Source of the DNA: Hymenobacter persicinus
Lineage (GTDB): Bacteria > Bacteroidota > Bacteroidia > Cytophagales > Hymenobacteraceae
Assembly: GCF_004167665.1 (NCBI RefSeq)
Contig: NZ_SEWE01000003.1
Coordinates: forward strand, 1-64,000
Length of the DNA stretch: 64,000 nucleotides
Direction of reading: 5' to 3'
Within the stretch, counting starts at the first letter, position 1; every line of letters begins with the position of its first letter. Of this stretch, positions 20,301 to 27,480 are shown piece by piece. Under the pieces are notes generated by a model. It did not search any database and was not told where the DNA came from. It saw nothing but the letters and a program-made list of their open reading frames with translations. The position numbers and the translations under genes are program-made.

Positions 20301-20815
20301 TCTCCATTGCGGGCGTTTTCTGGGGCTTGGCCATCACCGGCATGAACATCAGCATCGTGATGACGGGCGTGGGCATTATTGCCCTGGCCGGTATCGTGGT
20401 GAAAAACGGGATTCTGCTGGTCGAGTTCACCGACATCCTCCGGGCTCAGGGCATGCCCCTGCGCGAGGCCATTGTGCTGGCCGGCCGTACTCGTCTCAAC
20501 CCCGTGATTCTGACGGCTACGGCCGCCACGCTGGGCCTGATTCCGCTGGCCATCGGTCTGAACATCGACTTCTACGAGCTGTTTGCCTCCGGCAACGCCC
20601 ATTTCTTCATCGGCGGCGAGTCGGTAACGTTCTGGGGCCCGCTGGCCTGGACCATCATCTTCGGTCTGGTGTTTGCGACGGGTATCACCCTGCTGGTGGT
20701 ACCGGTAATGTACCTGCTCAGTGAAAGCCTGAAGCTGCGTCTGCAGCGCAAGCCCGACGAGCCCACCGACACTGAGCGGGAAGCGGCCACGCCCCCGATT
20801 CTGGCGGAAGCATAA
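17345..20815 (+). CDS. RND-family efflux permease with an extra transmembrane pair
   Basis: 1156 residues, about 100 longer than AcrB-type pumps. TM1 is near 17-33. The proton-relay pair is Asp405-Asp406 in LGIVVDDAIVVIEN, and the matching Lys is in the GIVVKNGILLVEF helix. The periplasmic porter domains lie between TM1-2 and TM7-8. Residues about 496-580, between the usual TM6 and TM7, hold two additional hydrophobic segments (GFIITMAVLIGFGILFN and LCLTLAAFIALDKFVLV), giving a predicted 14 TM. It exports hydrophobic or amphiphilic compounds using the proton gradient; substrates are unknown. Last gene of the TetR-regulated operon. Confidence 0.95.
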   Translation: MQDIEKEFGPTSWSINNKTSIYIITVLLCVAGIFAYIKLGKEKFPDIVIPRIIVATVYPGTSPADIENLVTRQLEKEIKGVNGVKKINSTSNQDYCIVDVEFNSGVDVQYAKQLIKDAVDKAATELPNDLPTAPTVKEINISEQPIMYVNLSGNLPAVQLKKFADDFQDKIEALPEITRVDIIGALDQQVNVDVDLNKLRASRLGFSDITRAIGGENLTISGGSIDVGNQKRAVRVAGQYARAEDIADIQVKNLNGAAVRLGDIATVQDGFKDRESYARLDGKPAITLNVVKRQGENLIDASDKIKALVKESEKTLPKELKITITGDTSNDTRVTLHDLINTIIIGFLLVTFILMFFMGTTNAMFVGLSVPISMFLAFLIIPGFHFSLNMIVLFAFLLALGIVVDDAIVVIENTHRLLHEHPNLSTEKAAKFAAGEVFIPVLAGTLTTVAPFVPLLFWPGIVGSFMYYLPVTLIITLMSSLVVAFIMNPVFAVSFMEREEHFEEDLHGKPKFTRGFIITMAVLIGFGILFNLMALGKTPEVGPDGVASGLLGHFLGNLCLTLAAFIALDKFVLVKMIAWFQTRALPRFQNGYANLVRWSIGHPVLVMLGVLVIFVGSFVAIGIRGPKVDFFPKGDPKFIYTYLRMPVGTRVEVTDSITKVLEKRIYGVIGENNPDVESVITNVAIGAGDPSEATASGVSQSHMGKVGVAFKEMSDRKGPATSTYMNKIREVVKGIPGAEISVDQEASGPPQQKPIAIEVIGDDYPALAKLSKNVERYVDSLHIAGIEDLRSNLEDRNPEIAVNIDRVRANREGISTGQIGLEVRTAIYGSEASKFKTSDDEYPIQVRYAQPYRSDVDAIVNAPLTFRDATGAVRQVPISAIADVSYGSTYGGIKRKDTKRVITISSNVLNGFTGPDVAAQVKQALKSYPVPNGYTIKMGGAEEDQKETTDFLPMAGLGALALIFLILVAQFNSLSKPIIILSEVLFSIAGVFWGLAITGMNISIVMTGVGIIALAGIVVKNGILLVEFTDILRAQGMPLREAIVLAGRTRLNPVILTATAATLGLIPLAIGLNIDFYELFASGNAHFFIGGESVTFWGPLAWTIIFGLVFATGITLLVVPVMYLLSESLKLRLQRKPDEPTDTEREAATPPILAEA

Positions 20816-20938
20816 TTTTTTTCGTCGGCTTGCAACCGTCTCCCACACTTAGAGGCTCCTCTGCCCGAACGGGCACGAACGTTTGCTGCTGCGCTGCCTG
20901 CCGACACACTTTTTTCTTTTTTCCTGTCGTTTACTTGT

Positions 20939-21217
20939 ATGATTTCCTCGACGACTTCCGCTCCTAAATCAATCGCGCAACAAGTAGTGCGCATCATCAG
21001 CAAGCGTAAAGCCATCAAGGCGGCGCGCCTGCGTGTCGGCAGCAGCCTGAGCCGGGAACTGGGCTTCGATACCCTGGACGTAGTAGACATCATCCTGGAA
21101 CTGGAACGCAGCTTCCACATTACCATTCCGGATGAAGTACCGCTCAGCACCGTAGGTGACTTTGTCAACTACGTGTCCTTGCACACGCCCGAGCACGAGC
21201 ACGTGCGCGCTGCCTAG
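20939..21217 (+). CDS. Acyl carrier protein-like protein with Thr in place of the carrier Ser
   Basis: 92 residues with the four-helix ACP pattern. The phosphopantetheine motif reads GFDTLDVVDIILELERSF; the family has DSL here. Thr45 (codon ACC at 21071-21073) replaces the Ser that carries 4'-phosphopantetheine. The rest of helix 2 and the ITIPDEVP loop are well conserved. The N-terminal 30 residues are unusually basic (ISKRKAIKAARLR) for an ACP. It lies 123 bp after the RND gene and ends at a strong terminator. It may be a non-carrier ACP-fold regulator, or Thr may be tolerated; not a housekeeping AcpP, which would sit with fab genes. Confidence 0.8.
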   Translation: MISSTTSAPKSIAQQVVRIISKRKAIKAARLRVGSSLSRELGFDTLDVVDIILELERSFHITIPDEVPLSTVGDFVNYVSLHTPEHEHVRAA

Positions 21218-21241
21218 TAAGCTTCGCAGCTAAGTCTGAAA

Positions 21242-21285
21242 AACATAAAAAGGCCCGCAACGTGAGTTGCGGGCCTTTTTATGTT
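21242..21285. terminator. Bidirectional intrinsic terminator
   Basis: Perfect 20 bp stem (21242-21261 with 21266-21285) with a four-base GTGA loop and A/T tracts on both sides. It separates the convergent ACP-like gene (+) and the YkvA-like gene (-). Confidence 0.92.
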
Positions 21286-21302
21286 GAAGTGGTAGCCAGG
21301 TT

Positions 21303-22082
21303 TTAGCGGACGTTGCCGCCGGTATCGGCTGCGCCGTCGTTGCGGGTCCGGCTGGCGTCGGTGGTGTTGGCGGTGGCGTCGGCCCGGGGTGTCACGTCGG
21401 TCTTGGGGGCCGGGTCGGTTTCGCTCGTCTGGCTGGGCTTGGGGTTGCTGCTGTCGGGCGAGGAAATCCCAGAATCCGTATCTGACTCCTTCGCTACGGG
21501 CGAGTGGAAGTCATTGGTGCCCGCGTGTTTGGCCGACTGAGTCGTTTCGCGGGGCTGGTCGGCGGCAATGGGGTGGCGGTCGGCGGGCGCGGTGGTTTTG
21601 GCGCTGGCATCCTGGCTGGTGCCGGGGCCCGAGAAAGAGCCGCCAGCGCTGCCTACTACCGTAACGTGAGTTTTTTCCCACTCGGCAAACTTCTCCAGCT
21701 CATCCTTCAGCGTCGAGGAAAACCAGGCTACCAGGGCCACGTCGTCGAGCAAACCCAGGACCGGAATGAAGTCCGGAATCAGGTCAATCGGGCTCAGGAA
21801 GTAGATAACCACGGCCACGGCGGCAATGATGGTGGGGGTGGGCAGCCCGGTGTACTCACCCGAGGCCGAAGAGCGAATCAGGCGGAACAGGGTCTGCATG
21901 GTTTCCCAAGCCTCGTGGGCCATGCTGCCCACGTCCTTTTTGTCGCTGGCCTTCTGGTAGGCGTCGGTCAGCAGCTGCTTGAGGCGGGTCGGCTTTTTGA
22001 TGTATTCTTCAGCGCGGCCGAGAAACTTTTTGAAGATAGCCGAGGCGGCTACGCTCTCACCTTTAGGGTTTTGAGTATCCAT
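21303..22082 (-). CDS. YkvA-family (DUF1232) membrane protein with disordered tail
   Basis: 259 residues. The DUF1232 signature YFLSPIDLIPDFIPVLGLLDD spans about 94-114, preceded by a short hydrophobic helix (TIIAAVAVVIYF). Residues 145-259 are low-complexity Ser/Thr/Asp/Pro-rich with no hydrophobic segment, probably disordered; most YkvA proteins stop near residue 130. The biochemical role of DUF1232 is not known. It stands alone between two terminators. Confidence 0.88.
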   Translation of the reverse strand: MDTQNPKGESVAASAIFKKFLGRAEEYIKKPTRLKQLLTDAYQKASDKKDVGSMAHEAWETMQTLFRLIRSSASGEYTGLPTPTIIAAVAVVIYFLSPIDLIPDFIPVLGLLDDVALVAWFSSTLKDELEKFAEWEKTHVTVVGSAGGSFSGPGTSQDASAKTTAPADRHPIAADQPRETTQSAKHAGTNDFHSPVAKESDTDSGISSPDSSNPKPSQTSETDPAPKTDVTPRADATANTTDASRTRNDGAADTGGNVR

Positions 22083-22230
22083 ACGGAGGAAAGGAATTAA
22101 GACAAATGGGCCATTGCGCCCGCAAGATACGGTCGGCGGCTGCCAGTGCTATACTGCTTCCCGGTAAAATAGGTTTTGGACTATACTAGGCTGGCCGCGT
22201 AGCCGGGCAAACCAGTTGGGGCGGGCACAA

Positions 22231-22261
22231 AAAAGCCCCGCTCAGCAGGAGCGGGGCTTTT
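22231..22261 (-). terminator. Intrinsic terminator of the NlpC/P60 gene
   Basis: 13 bp perfect stem (22231-22243 with 22249-22261), five-base loop, followed on the minus strand by six T. It lies 26 bp after the stop of the gene ending at 22287. Confidence 0.9.
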
Positions 22262-22286
22262 GATAAGGCAAACGGTCGGCGGCGGG

Positions 22287-22898
22287 CTAGTTGGTCGCCA
22301 CGCGGCCGGCGGCGTAGAAATTGCGGTGGTAATACGGCTGGTTGAGCGAGCTAACCATCACGCCGCCATTGCAGGCCGAGTGGGCAAACTTGCCATCCTG
22401 TAGGTAGATGCCCACGTGGTAGATGGGCTGGCCGGGGCCGCGGCGGAAGAACACCAGGTCACCGCTCTGCATTTCGGTTTTGGCCACATGCTTCACGTTC
22501 TGGAACATGGAGCGGGAGCTGCGCTGCAGCGTGATGCCGTACACTTCCTTGAACACGCGGGTCACGAAGCCGGAGCAGTCGGTGCCTTTCTTGGAGTTGT
22601 TGCCGTAGCTATAAGGAGTGCCAATCCAGTCGGTAACGGTCTGGAGCAGGTTTTTGTCCTCGTTGAAGGCCAGCTTGAGGCCCAGGGTCTGCGAGTAGTA
22701 GTTGTAAGCCAGCGAGTCGCGGGAGGAGGCCACGGTGGCGGGCTTGTCTTCGTCGTCGCCGCTGAAGGCGGAAAAGAGAGAGGCTTCGGCGGCTACGGGT
22801 GCTGCGGTGGTAACGGCAGGCGAAGCGGGGGTGTGCTCAAAGAAAAAGGAGAGGGCCAGCGAAGAGGCGGCGAGGCAATACAGAAGGCTGTTGTTCAT
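22287..22898 (-). CDS. Secreted NlpC/P60-family cysteine peptidase (cell-wall hydrolase)
   Basis: 203 residues. An N-terminal hydrophobic signal (1-19) is followed by an Ala-rich linker, then the NlpC/P60 domain (about 85-200): DWIGTPYSYGNNSKKGTDCSGFV with the catalytic Cys, and HVGIYLQDGKFAHSA with the catalytic His. The family cleaves the gamma-D-glutamyl-diaminopimelate bond in peptidoglycan stem peptides. No SH3 or LysM targeting domain is present, as in short Spr-type hydrolases. Monocistronic, with its own terminator. Confidence 0.93.
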   Translation of the reverse strand: MNNSLLYCLAASSLALSFFFEHTPASPAVTTAAPVAAEASLFSAFSGDDEDKPATVASSRDSLAYNYYSQTLGLKLAFNEDKNLLQTVTDWIGTPYSYGNNSKKGTDCSGFVTRVFKEVYGITLQRSSRSMFQNVKHVAKTEMQSGDLVFFRRGPGQPIYHVGIYLQDGKFAHSACNGGVMVSSLNQPYYHRNFYAAGRVATN

Positions 22899-23182
22899 TG
22901 TCCGTCGTAAGGTGGCAAAATCGGTCGTCGGCAGTGGCCACAGGACCGGAGCAAGCTATTGTTCTTCGATAGGTTTGGGCTAACCTGAGCGCGAAAAAAA
23001 AGACTGTTGAAAACCAGTGTTTTCGACCAAAATTCGAAGTTTTCTATTCTGGCCGTTGGTTAAAGCTAAGTCCGGAAAAGCCAAGGGTCCTAACTTTTAA
23101 CCCGAAATCGGTAAAGATTCCTGGTAAAATTCAATGATTTGCTCGAAAATTTAAGGTTGAGCTTGCAACCCCTACTAAAATC

Positions 23183-23581
23183 ATGTCGTATATGCGCACC
23201 TTAAAAACCCGTGCCATGGCTGTCCCGCGCATCATCGAAAATTCTCCTTGGGCCAAGCTCGCCCGGCTCAAGCTCAAGGCCGGCAGCGTGGCCATGGTGT
23301 TGGGGCGGAGCATCCACCTGAGCGGAGTCACGCGGGAGCAGTTTTTAAGCGACCCGCACTGGGTGGCCCACGAGATGGAGCACATCCGGCAGTTTGAGGA
23401 ATATGGCCGCTTTGGCTTTCTGTGGCGCTACCTAGTGGGGTGGGCCCGGCACGGCTACTACCACATTCCCTTCGAGGTGGCCGCCCGCGAAGCCGGGGAG
23501 CGGGACGCACTGCTCTACGCCGCCAACGGCGTGCTGCCCCCACCCGAGCTGCGCCACCCTACGCCGAAGGTGAAATTGTGA
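23183..23581 (+). CDS. Small HExxH-type protein (DUF4157-like)
   Basis: 132 residues. HEMEHIRQFEEYG (about 64-76) matches the HExxH zinc-binding pattern seen in DUF4157-type minimal metalloprotease folds, and FLWRYLVGWARHGYYHIPFEVAAREA supplies a plausible third ligand, Glu, downstream (about 101-104). No signal peptide. Whether it cleaves anything is unknown; many such small proteins have no assigned substrate. Two in-frame ATGs (23183, 23192) could start it. Its last codons lie inside the octamer-phased repeat beginning at 23570, so the C-terminus KVKL may be repeat-derived. Confidence 0.75.
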   Translation: MSYMRTLKTRAMAVPRIIENSPWAKLARLKLKAGSVAMVLGRSIHLSGVTREQFLSDPHWVAHEMEHIRQFEEYGRFGFLWRYLVGWARHGYYHIPFEVAAREAGERDALLYAANGVLPPPELRHPTPKVKL

Positions 23582-23853
23582 AGTGCTGCACGGGTGAGCT
23601 TTTGTTCGACCGGCGCGAGGAGGCACGACCTTCGCGCATTAAGCGGCATCAAGCCGTACTGGGGTAATGAGCCGAGTTGCCTTACACTAGAAAGCCCTGA
23701 CGTTAGCTAACGTCAGGGCTTTTTGCTGAAAAGAAGCTGTAGGCACTTCAGAGTACGAATTGCTCCGGCTTACGTTTGGCAAGTACAGATGGGCCGCAAG
23801 CGTCAGCCGAACAAAAACTCACCCGTGCACCACTTCCCCATTTCACCACTTAC
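23570..23853. repeat. Octamer-phased inverted repeat element (locus 1)
   Basis: The left arm, 23570-23609, is five 8-base units (GTGAAATT, GTGAAGTG, CTGCACGG, GTGAGCTT, TTGTTCGA). The right arm, 23807-23846, is the same five units inverted, 35 of 40 bases matching. The left arm covers the stop codon of the 23183-23581 gene; the right arm abuts the stop codon of the SDR gene. The 197 bp between holds a palindromic terminator and no gene. Two related elements lie at 61327 and 62758. Confidence 0.8.
23691..23724 (+). terminator. Palindromic intrinsic terminator
   Basis: 32 bp perfect palindrome (23691-23722) followed by TT. The folded form needs a small loop at the centre. It lies 110 bp after the 23183-23581 gene and can also stop the convergent SDR transcript. 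Confidence 0.8.
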
Positions 23854-24584
23854 AGCGCCGCCAGGCGGCCACCGTCGACGGCCAGGGTGGAACCATTGAT
23901 GAAGTTGGCTTCCGACGAGGCCAGAAAGCAGATGGCGGCGGCCAGCTCTTCGGGCTTGCCGACCTGGCCGGTGATTTTCTCCTTGCCGCTCTTCACGTTG
24001 GGGTTGCTCCACAGCATGGGCGTGTCCACGGCGCCGGGCGCCACGGCATTGATGCGGGCCTGGGTGTAGGGAATTTCCAGGCTCAGCCCGCGCACGAAGG
24101 CTTCCATGGCGCCCTTGCTGGCCGCGTACGACACCACGTTGGGCGTGGTCTGGTGGGCGTGCACCGAGCTGACTGTCACGATGGTGCCACCCTTCATATG
24201 GGGCAGGCAAAGTTGGCAAAGGCGAAACAGGGCCCGCAGGTTCACGTTCATCAGCTGGTCCCACTCCTTGGGGTCGAGCTTGAGAATAGGCTCGAAGGTC
24301 ATCATGGCCGCGTCGTTGATGAGCACGTCGATGCGCTGCAACTTGGCCAGGGTTTTGGCCACGGCGTTCTGGAGCTGGGCGTCCTTGCCCACGTCGGTGC
24401 GGATAAACATAGCCTGGCCCCCGGCCGCCTTGATTTCCTGTACTACTTCGCGGCCTTCCGCGGCATTGCGCCCCAGCGCCACCACAATGCCGCCTTCGCG
24501 GCCCAGCTGCACGGCCGCCGCGCGCCCGATACCCGATGTGGCCCCGGTGACGAGGCAAACTTTATCCTGAAAACGCATGCTCAT
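23850..24584 (-). CDS. Short-chain dehydrogenase/reductase
   Basis: 244 residues from the ATG at 24584 (an alternative ATG at 24578 gives MRFQDK). Classic SDR: TGATSGIG cofactor loop (about 12-19), catalytic Ser in VTVSSVHA and YxxxK in SYAASKGAM (about 150-160), and the PGAVDTPM substrate flap. The usual NNAG is INDAAMM here. It oxidises or reduces an alcohol/carbonyl with NAD(P)(H); Asn after the first strand (LGRNAAEG) and nearby Arg suggest NADP, as inference. The substrate is unknown. Promoter immediately upstream; the stop codon touches an octamer-phased repeat arm. Confidence 0.9.
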   Translation of the reverse strand: MSMRFQDKVCLVTGATSGIGRAAAVQLGREGGIVVALGRNAAEGREVVQEIKAAGGQAMFIRTDVGKDAQLQNAVAKTLAKLQRIDVLINDAAMMTFEPILKLDPKEWDQLMNVNLRALFRLCQLCLPHMKGGTIVTVSSVHAHQTTPNVVSYAASKGAMEAFVRGLSLEIPYTQARINAVAPGAVDTPMLWSNPNVKSGKEKITGQVGKPEELAAAICFLASSEANFINGSTLAVDGGRLAAL

Positions 24585-24593
24585 AGCTGACGA

Positions 24594-24601
24594 CAAATAT
24601 C
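24594..24601 (-). promoter_or_regulatory. Probable -7 element of the SDR gene
   Basis: On the minus strand GATATTTG, one mismatch from TAnnTTTG. It would start transcription about 4 bases before the ATG at 24584, the same near-leaderless spacing as at 13779. Confidence 0.4.
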
Positions 24602-24831
24602 TGGGAAAAGGGGGGCACCCGGCCAAAGCCGACCGGTCGCCCCGACCACGAATTCATGGTTTACGGCCCGGCCGCGGCATGGTTAGGGTGGGGCCCCGAG
24701 GCGGGCCGGGGTGGGCGTTTGGCAAAAACCCGCCCCCATTCGCAACCCCAGCCCGACGCTTTACGAATAGGGAAAACGCCCGGCAGGTTTGCCGGCGCGT
24801 TTGTCTTCGTCTTACTAACCACGTATTTGCC

Positions 24832-25647
24832 ATGGAAAACAAGCCCAATCAACCCACCTCCGGTTCTTCTTCGCAATCTACTGGTGCCGGCAAAACCAAC
24901 CCTTCGGGCGCCTCGTCCCAGGCTGGTAGCACTTCGTCGCAAAATCCTTCTGACCGCAACCGTACGTCGGCCGCTGCTTCGGCTAACGCCGCCGGCGCCG
25001 GGTCAGCTACCAATACCAATACTTCGACTTCGCCTGCCTCTTCCACCACCGATTCTTCGTCCCCGACCTCGGGCCAGACCGGTCGCCAGAATCAGGACCA
25101 GTCGCAAAGCCGCAGCCAGCAGGGTCTGCAGAGCAACGACCAGAACCAGGACCGCACCAAGCAAAGCGGCCAGCAGTCGTGGATGAACGTGTCGTCGTGG
25201 CTCGATGGCACCAATCAGCTTCCGCAGTCGGTAAAAGATCTGGGCACTAAGGCTACAGACCAGTTCAACAAGCTTAGCAACACCCAGAAAATTGTGGGCG
25301 GCGCCCTGCTTGTGAGCGGTTTGAGCTGGCTGGCCCTGCGCTCGAAGAGCCAGCCCCAGCCCAAGAGCCGTAAAACTGATTACCGCTCCAGCACCACCTA
25401 CCGCTCCGGCGGCGCCGATTACAACACCGACTACGGCCAGAGCCGTCCTGCCTACGGATCGGGCACCACGGCCGACCAGAAATTCCAGGGTCCGTATGGC
25501 AATTCGCCTTCGCGCGGCATTTCCGACGACTACCCTACTAAGTCCACCTCCGGCAGTTCCGATTCGGGCTACCGCAGCGGCAGCACCCGCCCCGACTCGG
25601 CCAGCACCTCCGGCTTCGGCGAGGACGATTACAGCAGCGACCTGTAG
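24832..25647 (+). CDS. Low-complexity single-pass membrane protein, unknown function
   Basis: 271 residues from the ATG at 24832 (a longer in-frame extension to 24577 overlaps the SDR start and is rejected). Residues 1-115 are almost wholly Ser/Thr/Gln/Asn/Ala/Gly. About 118-150 is an amphipathic stretch (SWLDGTNQLPQSVKDLGTKATDQFNKLSNTQ is split by helix breakers), then one hydrophobic segment (IVGGALLVSGLSWLAL, about 152-167). The tail is Ser/Tyr/Gly/Asp-rich and ends DDYSSDL. No known domain is recognised. Composition suggests an intrinsically disordered envelope or stress-related protein. Monocistronic, ending at a strong terminator. Confidence 0.75.
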   Translation: MENKPNQPTSGSSSQSTGAGKTNPSGASSQAGSTSSQNPSDRNRTSAAASANAAGAGSATNTNTSTSPASSTTDSSSPTSGQTGRQNQDQSQSRSQQGLQSNDQNQDRTKQSGQQSWMNVSSWLDGTNQLPQSVKDLGTKATDQFNKLSNTQKIVGGALLVSGLSWLALRSKSQPQPKSRKTDYRSSTTYRSGGADYNTDYGQSRPAYGSGTTADQKFQGPYGNSPSRGISDDYPTKSTSGSSDSGYRSGSTRPDSASTSGFGEDDYSSDL

Positions 25648-25670
25648 GCCGTAGTTGTAATAGATAAGTG

Positions 25671-25706
25671 AAAAGGCCGGCTGCATTACGCAGCCGGCCT
25701 TTTTTT
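25671..25706. terminator. Bidirectional intrinsic terminator
   Basis: 14 bp perfect stem (25671-25684 with 25690-25703), five-base loop, T run to 25706 on the plus strand and AAAA at the other base. It separates the convergent low-complexity protein gene and the PAP2 gene. Confidence 0.92.
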
Positions 25707-25733
25707 ATGGACTCAGCTTTCGGACCTGAATTG

Positions 25734-26552
25734 CTACTTGGTGGGGTGCCAGGTGAAGCTCAGGCCCATGCCGCCGCTGGGGCCGGGCTGCCACATCGGC
25801 GAAAAGCTCGTGCCTTCGAGCAGGCGAGGCTTGCGGCCCCAGCGGTTGCGGTGCGACAGGTAAGCCAGGTGAGCCGACAGGATGCCGATGCCGGCCCCGG
25901 CCACCACGTCGGACTGCCAGTGCTTGGTGTTAATCATGCGCAGGGCGGCTACGCTGGTGGCAATGGTATAAGCGCCGATGCCGTACCACTGGCTTTTGTC
26001 ACGAAACTCGTTGTGCACGATGCTGGCTGCCAGAAAGGCCTGGGCGGTGTGGCCGGAAGGAAATGAGAGGTTGTCGGAGCCGTCGGGCCGGGTTTCGTGG
26101 CTCAGGTTTTTGATGGCAAACACTGACGCCAGCATCAGGGCTTCACCTTTCAGAATAATCAGGCCCGTGTTGATTCGGTCGTCGCGCGACTCCACGCCGG
26201 CCAGAGCCACGAGGCCCAGCTCGGCGTAGGGGGCAACAATGAGGATGTTGTCGAGCTTGGTGCGGTAGGTAGGAAAGAGCTTGTGAATGTCGCGGTTGGC
26301 CTGCTGGTTGGTATAAAAGCCGCCCCCGTTGAAGGTGTAGGCCCCGTAGCCAATCAGAATGGCCGGCACGATGCTGGCTTTGACGAGCTTCTTTTGGAAA
26401 AACGGCTTATTCGGCCGCACCGGAGAAACGCCCGCCGGGTTTTCGTACTTGTGGGTCGTGTCGGCTGGGGCCGTGACCTGAGCGGCAGCCGGGGCCAGTG
26501 GGGCCGCGGCCAGCAGCAGGGCGGCGAAGAAAGTGGTAAGCGAAGTGCGCAT
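25734..26552 (-). CDS. PAP2-family phosphatase (lipid phosphatase-like)
   Basis: 272 residues with a signal peptide (about 1-24, ending PAAAQ). The three PAP2 motifs are present but the first is degenerate: KNLSHETRPDGS, SFPSGHTAQAF with the catalytic-loop His, and SVAALRMINTKHWQSDVVAG, where the family SRxxxxxHxxxD motif has Ala-Leu before the Arg yet keeps His and Asp. The family removes phosphate from lipid phosphates such as undecaprenyl pyrophosphate or phosphatidic acid on the periplasmic face. Hydrophobic segments surround each motif. A perfect -7 element lies 29 bp upstream. Monocistronic. Confidence 0.9.
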   Translation of the reverse strand: MRTSLTTFFAALLLAAAPLAPAAAQVTAPADTTHKYENPAGVSPVRPNKPFFQKKLVKASIVPAILIGYGAYTFNGGGFYTNQQANRDIHKLFPTYRTKLDNILIVAPYAELGLVALAGVESRDDRINTGLIILKGEALMLASVFAIKNLSHETRPDGSDNLSFPSGHTAQAFLAASIVHNEFRDKSQWYGIGAYTIATSVAALRMINTKHWQSDVVAGAGIGILSAHLAYLSHRNRWGRKPRLLEGTSFSPMWQPGPSGGMGLSFTWHPTK

Positions 26553-26580
26553 GCAGAAGGAGAAAAGAGTGGGGAGGCCG

Positions 26581-26588
26581 CAAAAGTA
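26581..26588 (-). promoter_or_regulatory. -7 promoter element of the PAP2 gene
   Basis: On the minus strand TACTTTTG, a perfect TAnnTTTG match, placing the transcription start about 22 bases upstream of the ATG at 26552. Confidence 0.65.
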
Positions 26589-26677
26589 AGCCCGGATCCG
26601 GAAGCTGCGCCGTAGCGCCCGACTCCAATTTTCGCGGTAGAATGGCTCATACGGACTTCCGCCACCGGCCGATGTGC

Positions 26678-27475
26678 TTATTTTTCCTCTTCGCTTTCCG
26701 CGTAAATCACCAGGGGCTTTTGGGTAACCGGGTTGGTAATAAGGGCCATGCGCACGCCGAACACTTCCCCCAGCAGCTGGTCGGTCAGCGCGGCCGGGTC
26801 GGGCAGGGTGGCGTGAATGTGGCCGTCTTTGAGCAGCACCAGCCGGTCGGCGTAGGTTAGGGCCAGGTTCAGGTCGTGCAGCACCGTGACGACCACGGCC
26901 TGCTCCCGGGCCAGCTGCCGGGCCCGGCGCAGCAGTTGGTGCTGGTACTGAATGTCGAGGCTCGAAACGGGCTCATCGAGCAGCAGCACCCGGCTGCCGG
27001 CGGCCGGGGCTTCCCAGATTTGGGCCAGCACCCGGGCCATCTGCACCTTCTGGGCCTCGCCGCCGCTGAGCGTGGAATAGTCGCGCCCGGCAAAGCTGCT
27101 CATGCCCATGTCGGCCAGGGCCTGGCGCCCGATCTGCTGGTCGAGCAGGGTGGGGCGGCGCTGAAAGTGAGGGTAGCGGCCCATCAGCACCACATCCTCC
27201 ACGCTCAACGGAAAAGCCAAGTGAATTTCCTGCGACAATACCGCCCGTCGTCGCGCCAACTCGGGGCTGGCCAGGGTGCGCAAATCCTGGCCGTCGAGCA
27301 GGATGCGGCCGGCGCTGGGCGGGTAGAGGCCGGCCAACAGGCGGAGCAGCGTCGTTTTGCCGGCGCCGTTGGGACCCAGCAGCACCGTGACTTCGCCCGG
27401 CCGGCATTCCAGCGTGGCGTCGTGGAGCAGGGTTTTGCCCGGCACGGCAAAGGAAGCATGGTCGGCTGTCAGCAT
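26678..27475 (-). CDS. hmuV: Haem ABC transporter ATP-binding protein
   Basis: 265 residues. Walker A GPNGAGKTT (about 34-42), Q-loop SQEIHLAFPLSVEDV, ABC signature LSGGEAQKVQMARVL, Walker B VLLLDEPVSSLD and the switch His in VTVLHDLNLAL. The SGGEAQKVQ signature and the tail ending with FGVRM match HmuV-type haem importers. It powers the FecCD permease encoded immediately upstream (5 bp gap); the lipoprotein gene overlaps the permease gene. Cytosolic face of the inner membrane. Cargo (haem against a siderophore) rests on the sum of locus similarities. Confidence 0.92.
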   Translation of the reverse strand: MLTADHASFAVPGKTLLHDATLECRPGEVTVLLGPNGAGKTTLLRLLAGLYPPSAGRILLDGQDLRTLASPELARRRAVLSQEIHLAFPLSVEDVVLMGRYPHFQRRPTLLDQQIGRQALADMGMSSFAGRDYSTLSGGEAQKVQMARVLAQIWEAPAAGSRVLLLDEPVSSLDIQYQHQLLRRARQLAREQAVVVTVLHDLNLALTYADRLVLLKDGHIHATLPDPAALTDQLLGEVFGVRMALITNPVTQKPLVIYAESEEEK

Positions 27476-27480
27476 AATGG

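Noticed and set aside
16712..20848. Minus-strand open frame of 1378 codons opposite the RND pump
   Set aside because: His/Gly/Val-rich shadow of the pump with no start context; the plus strand has every RND motif.
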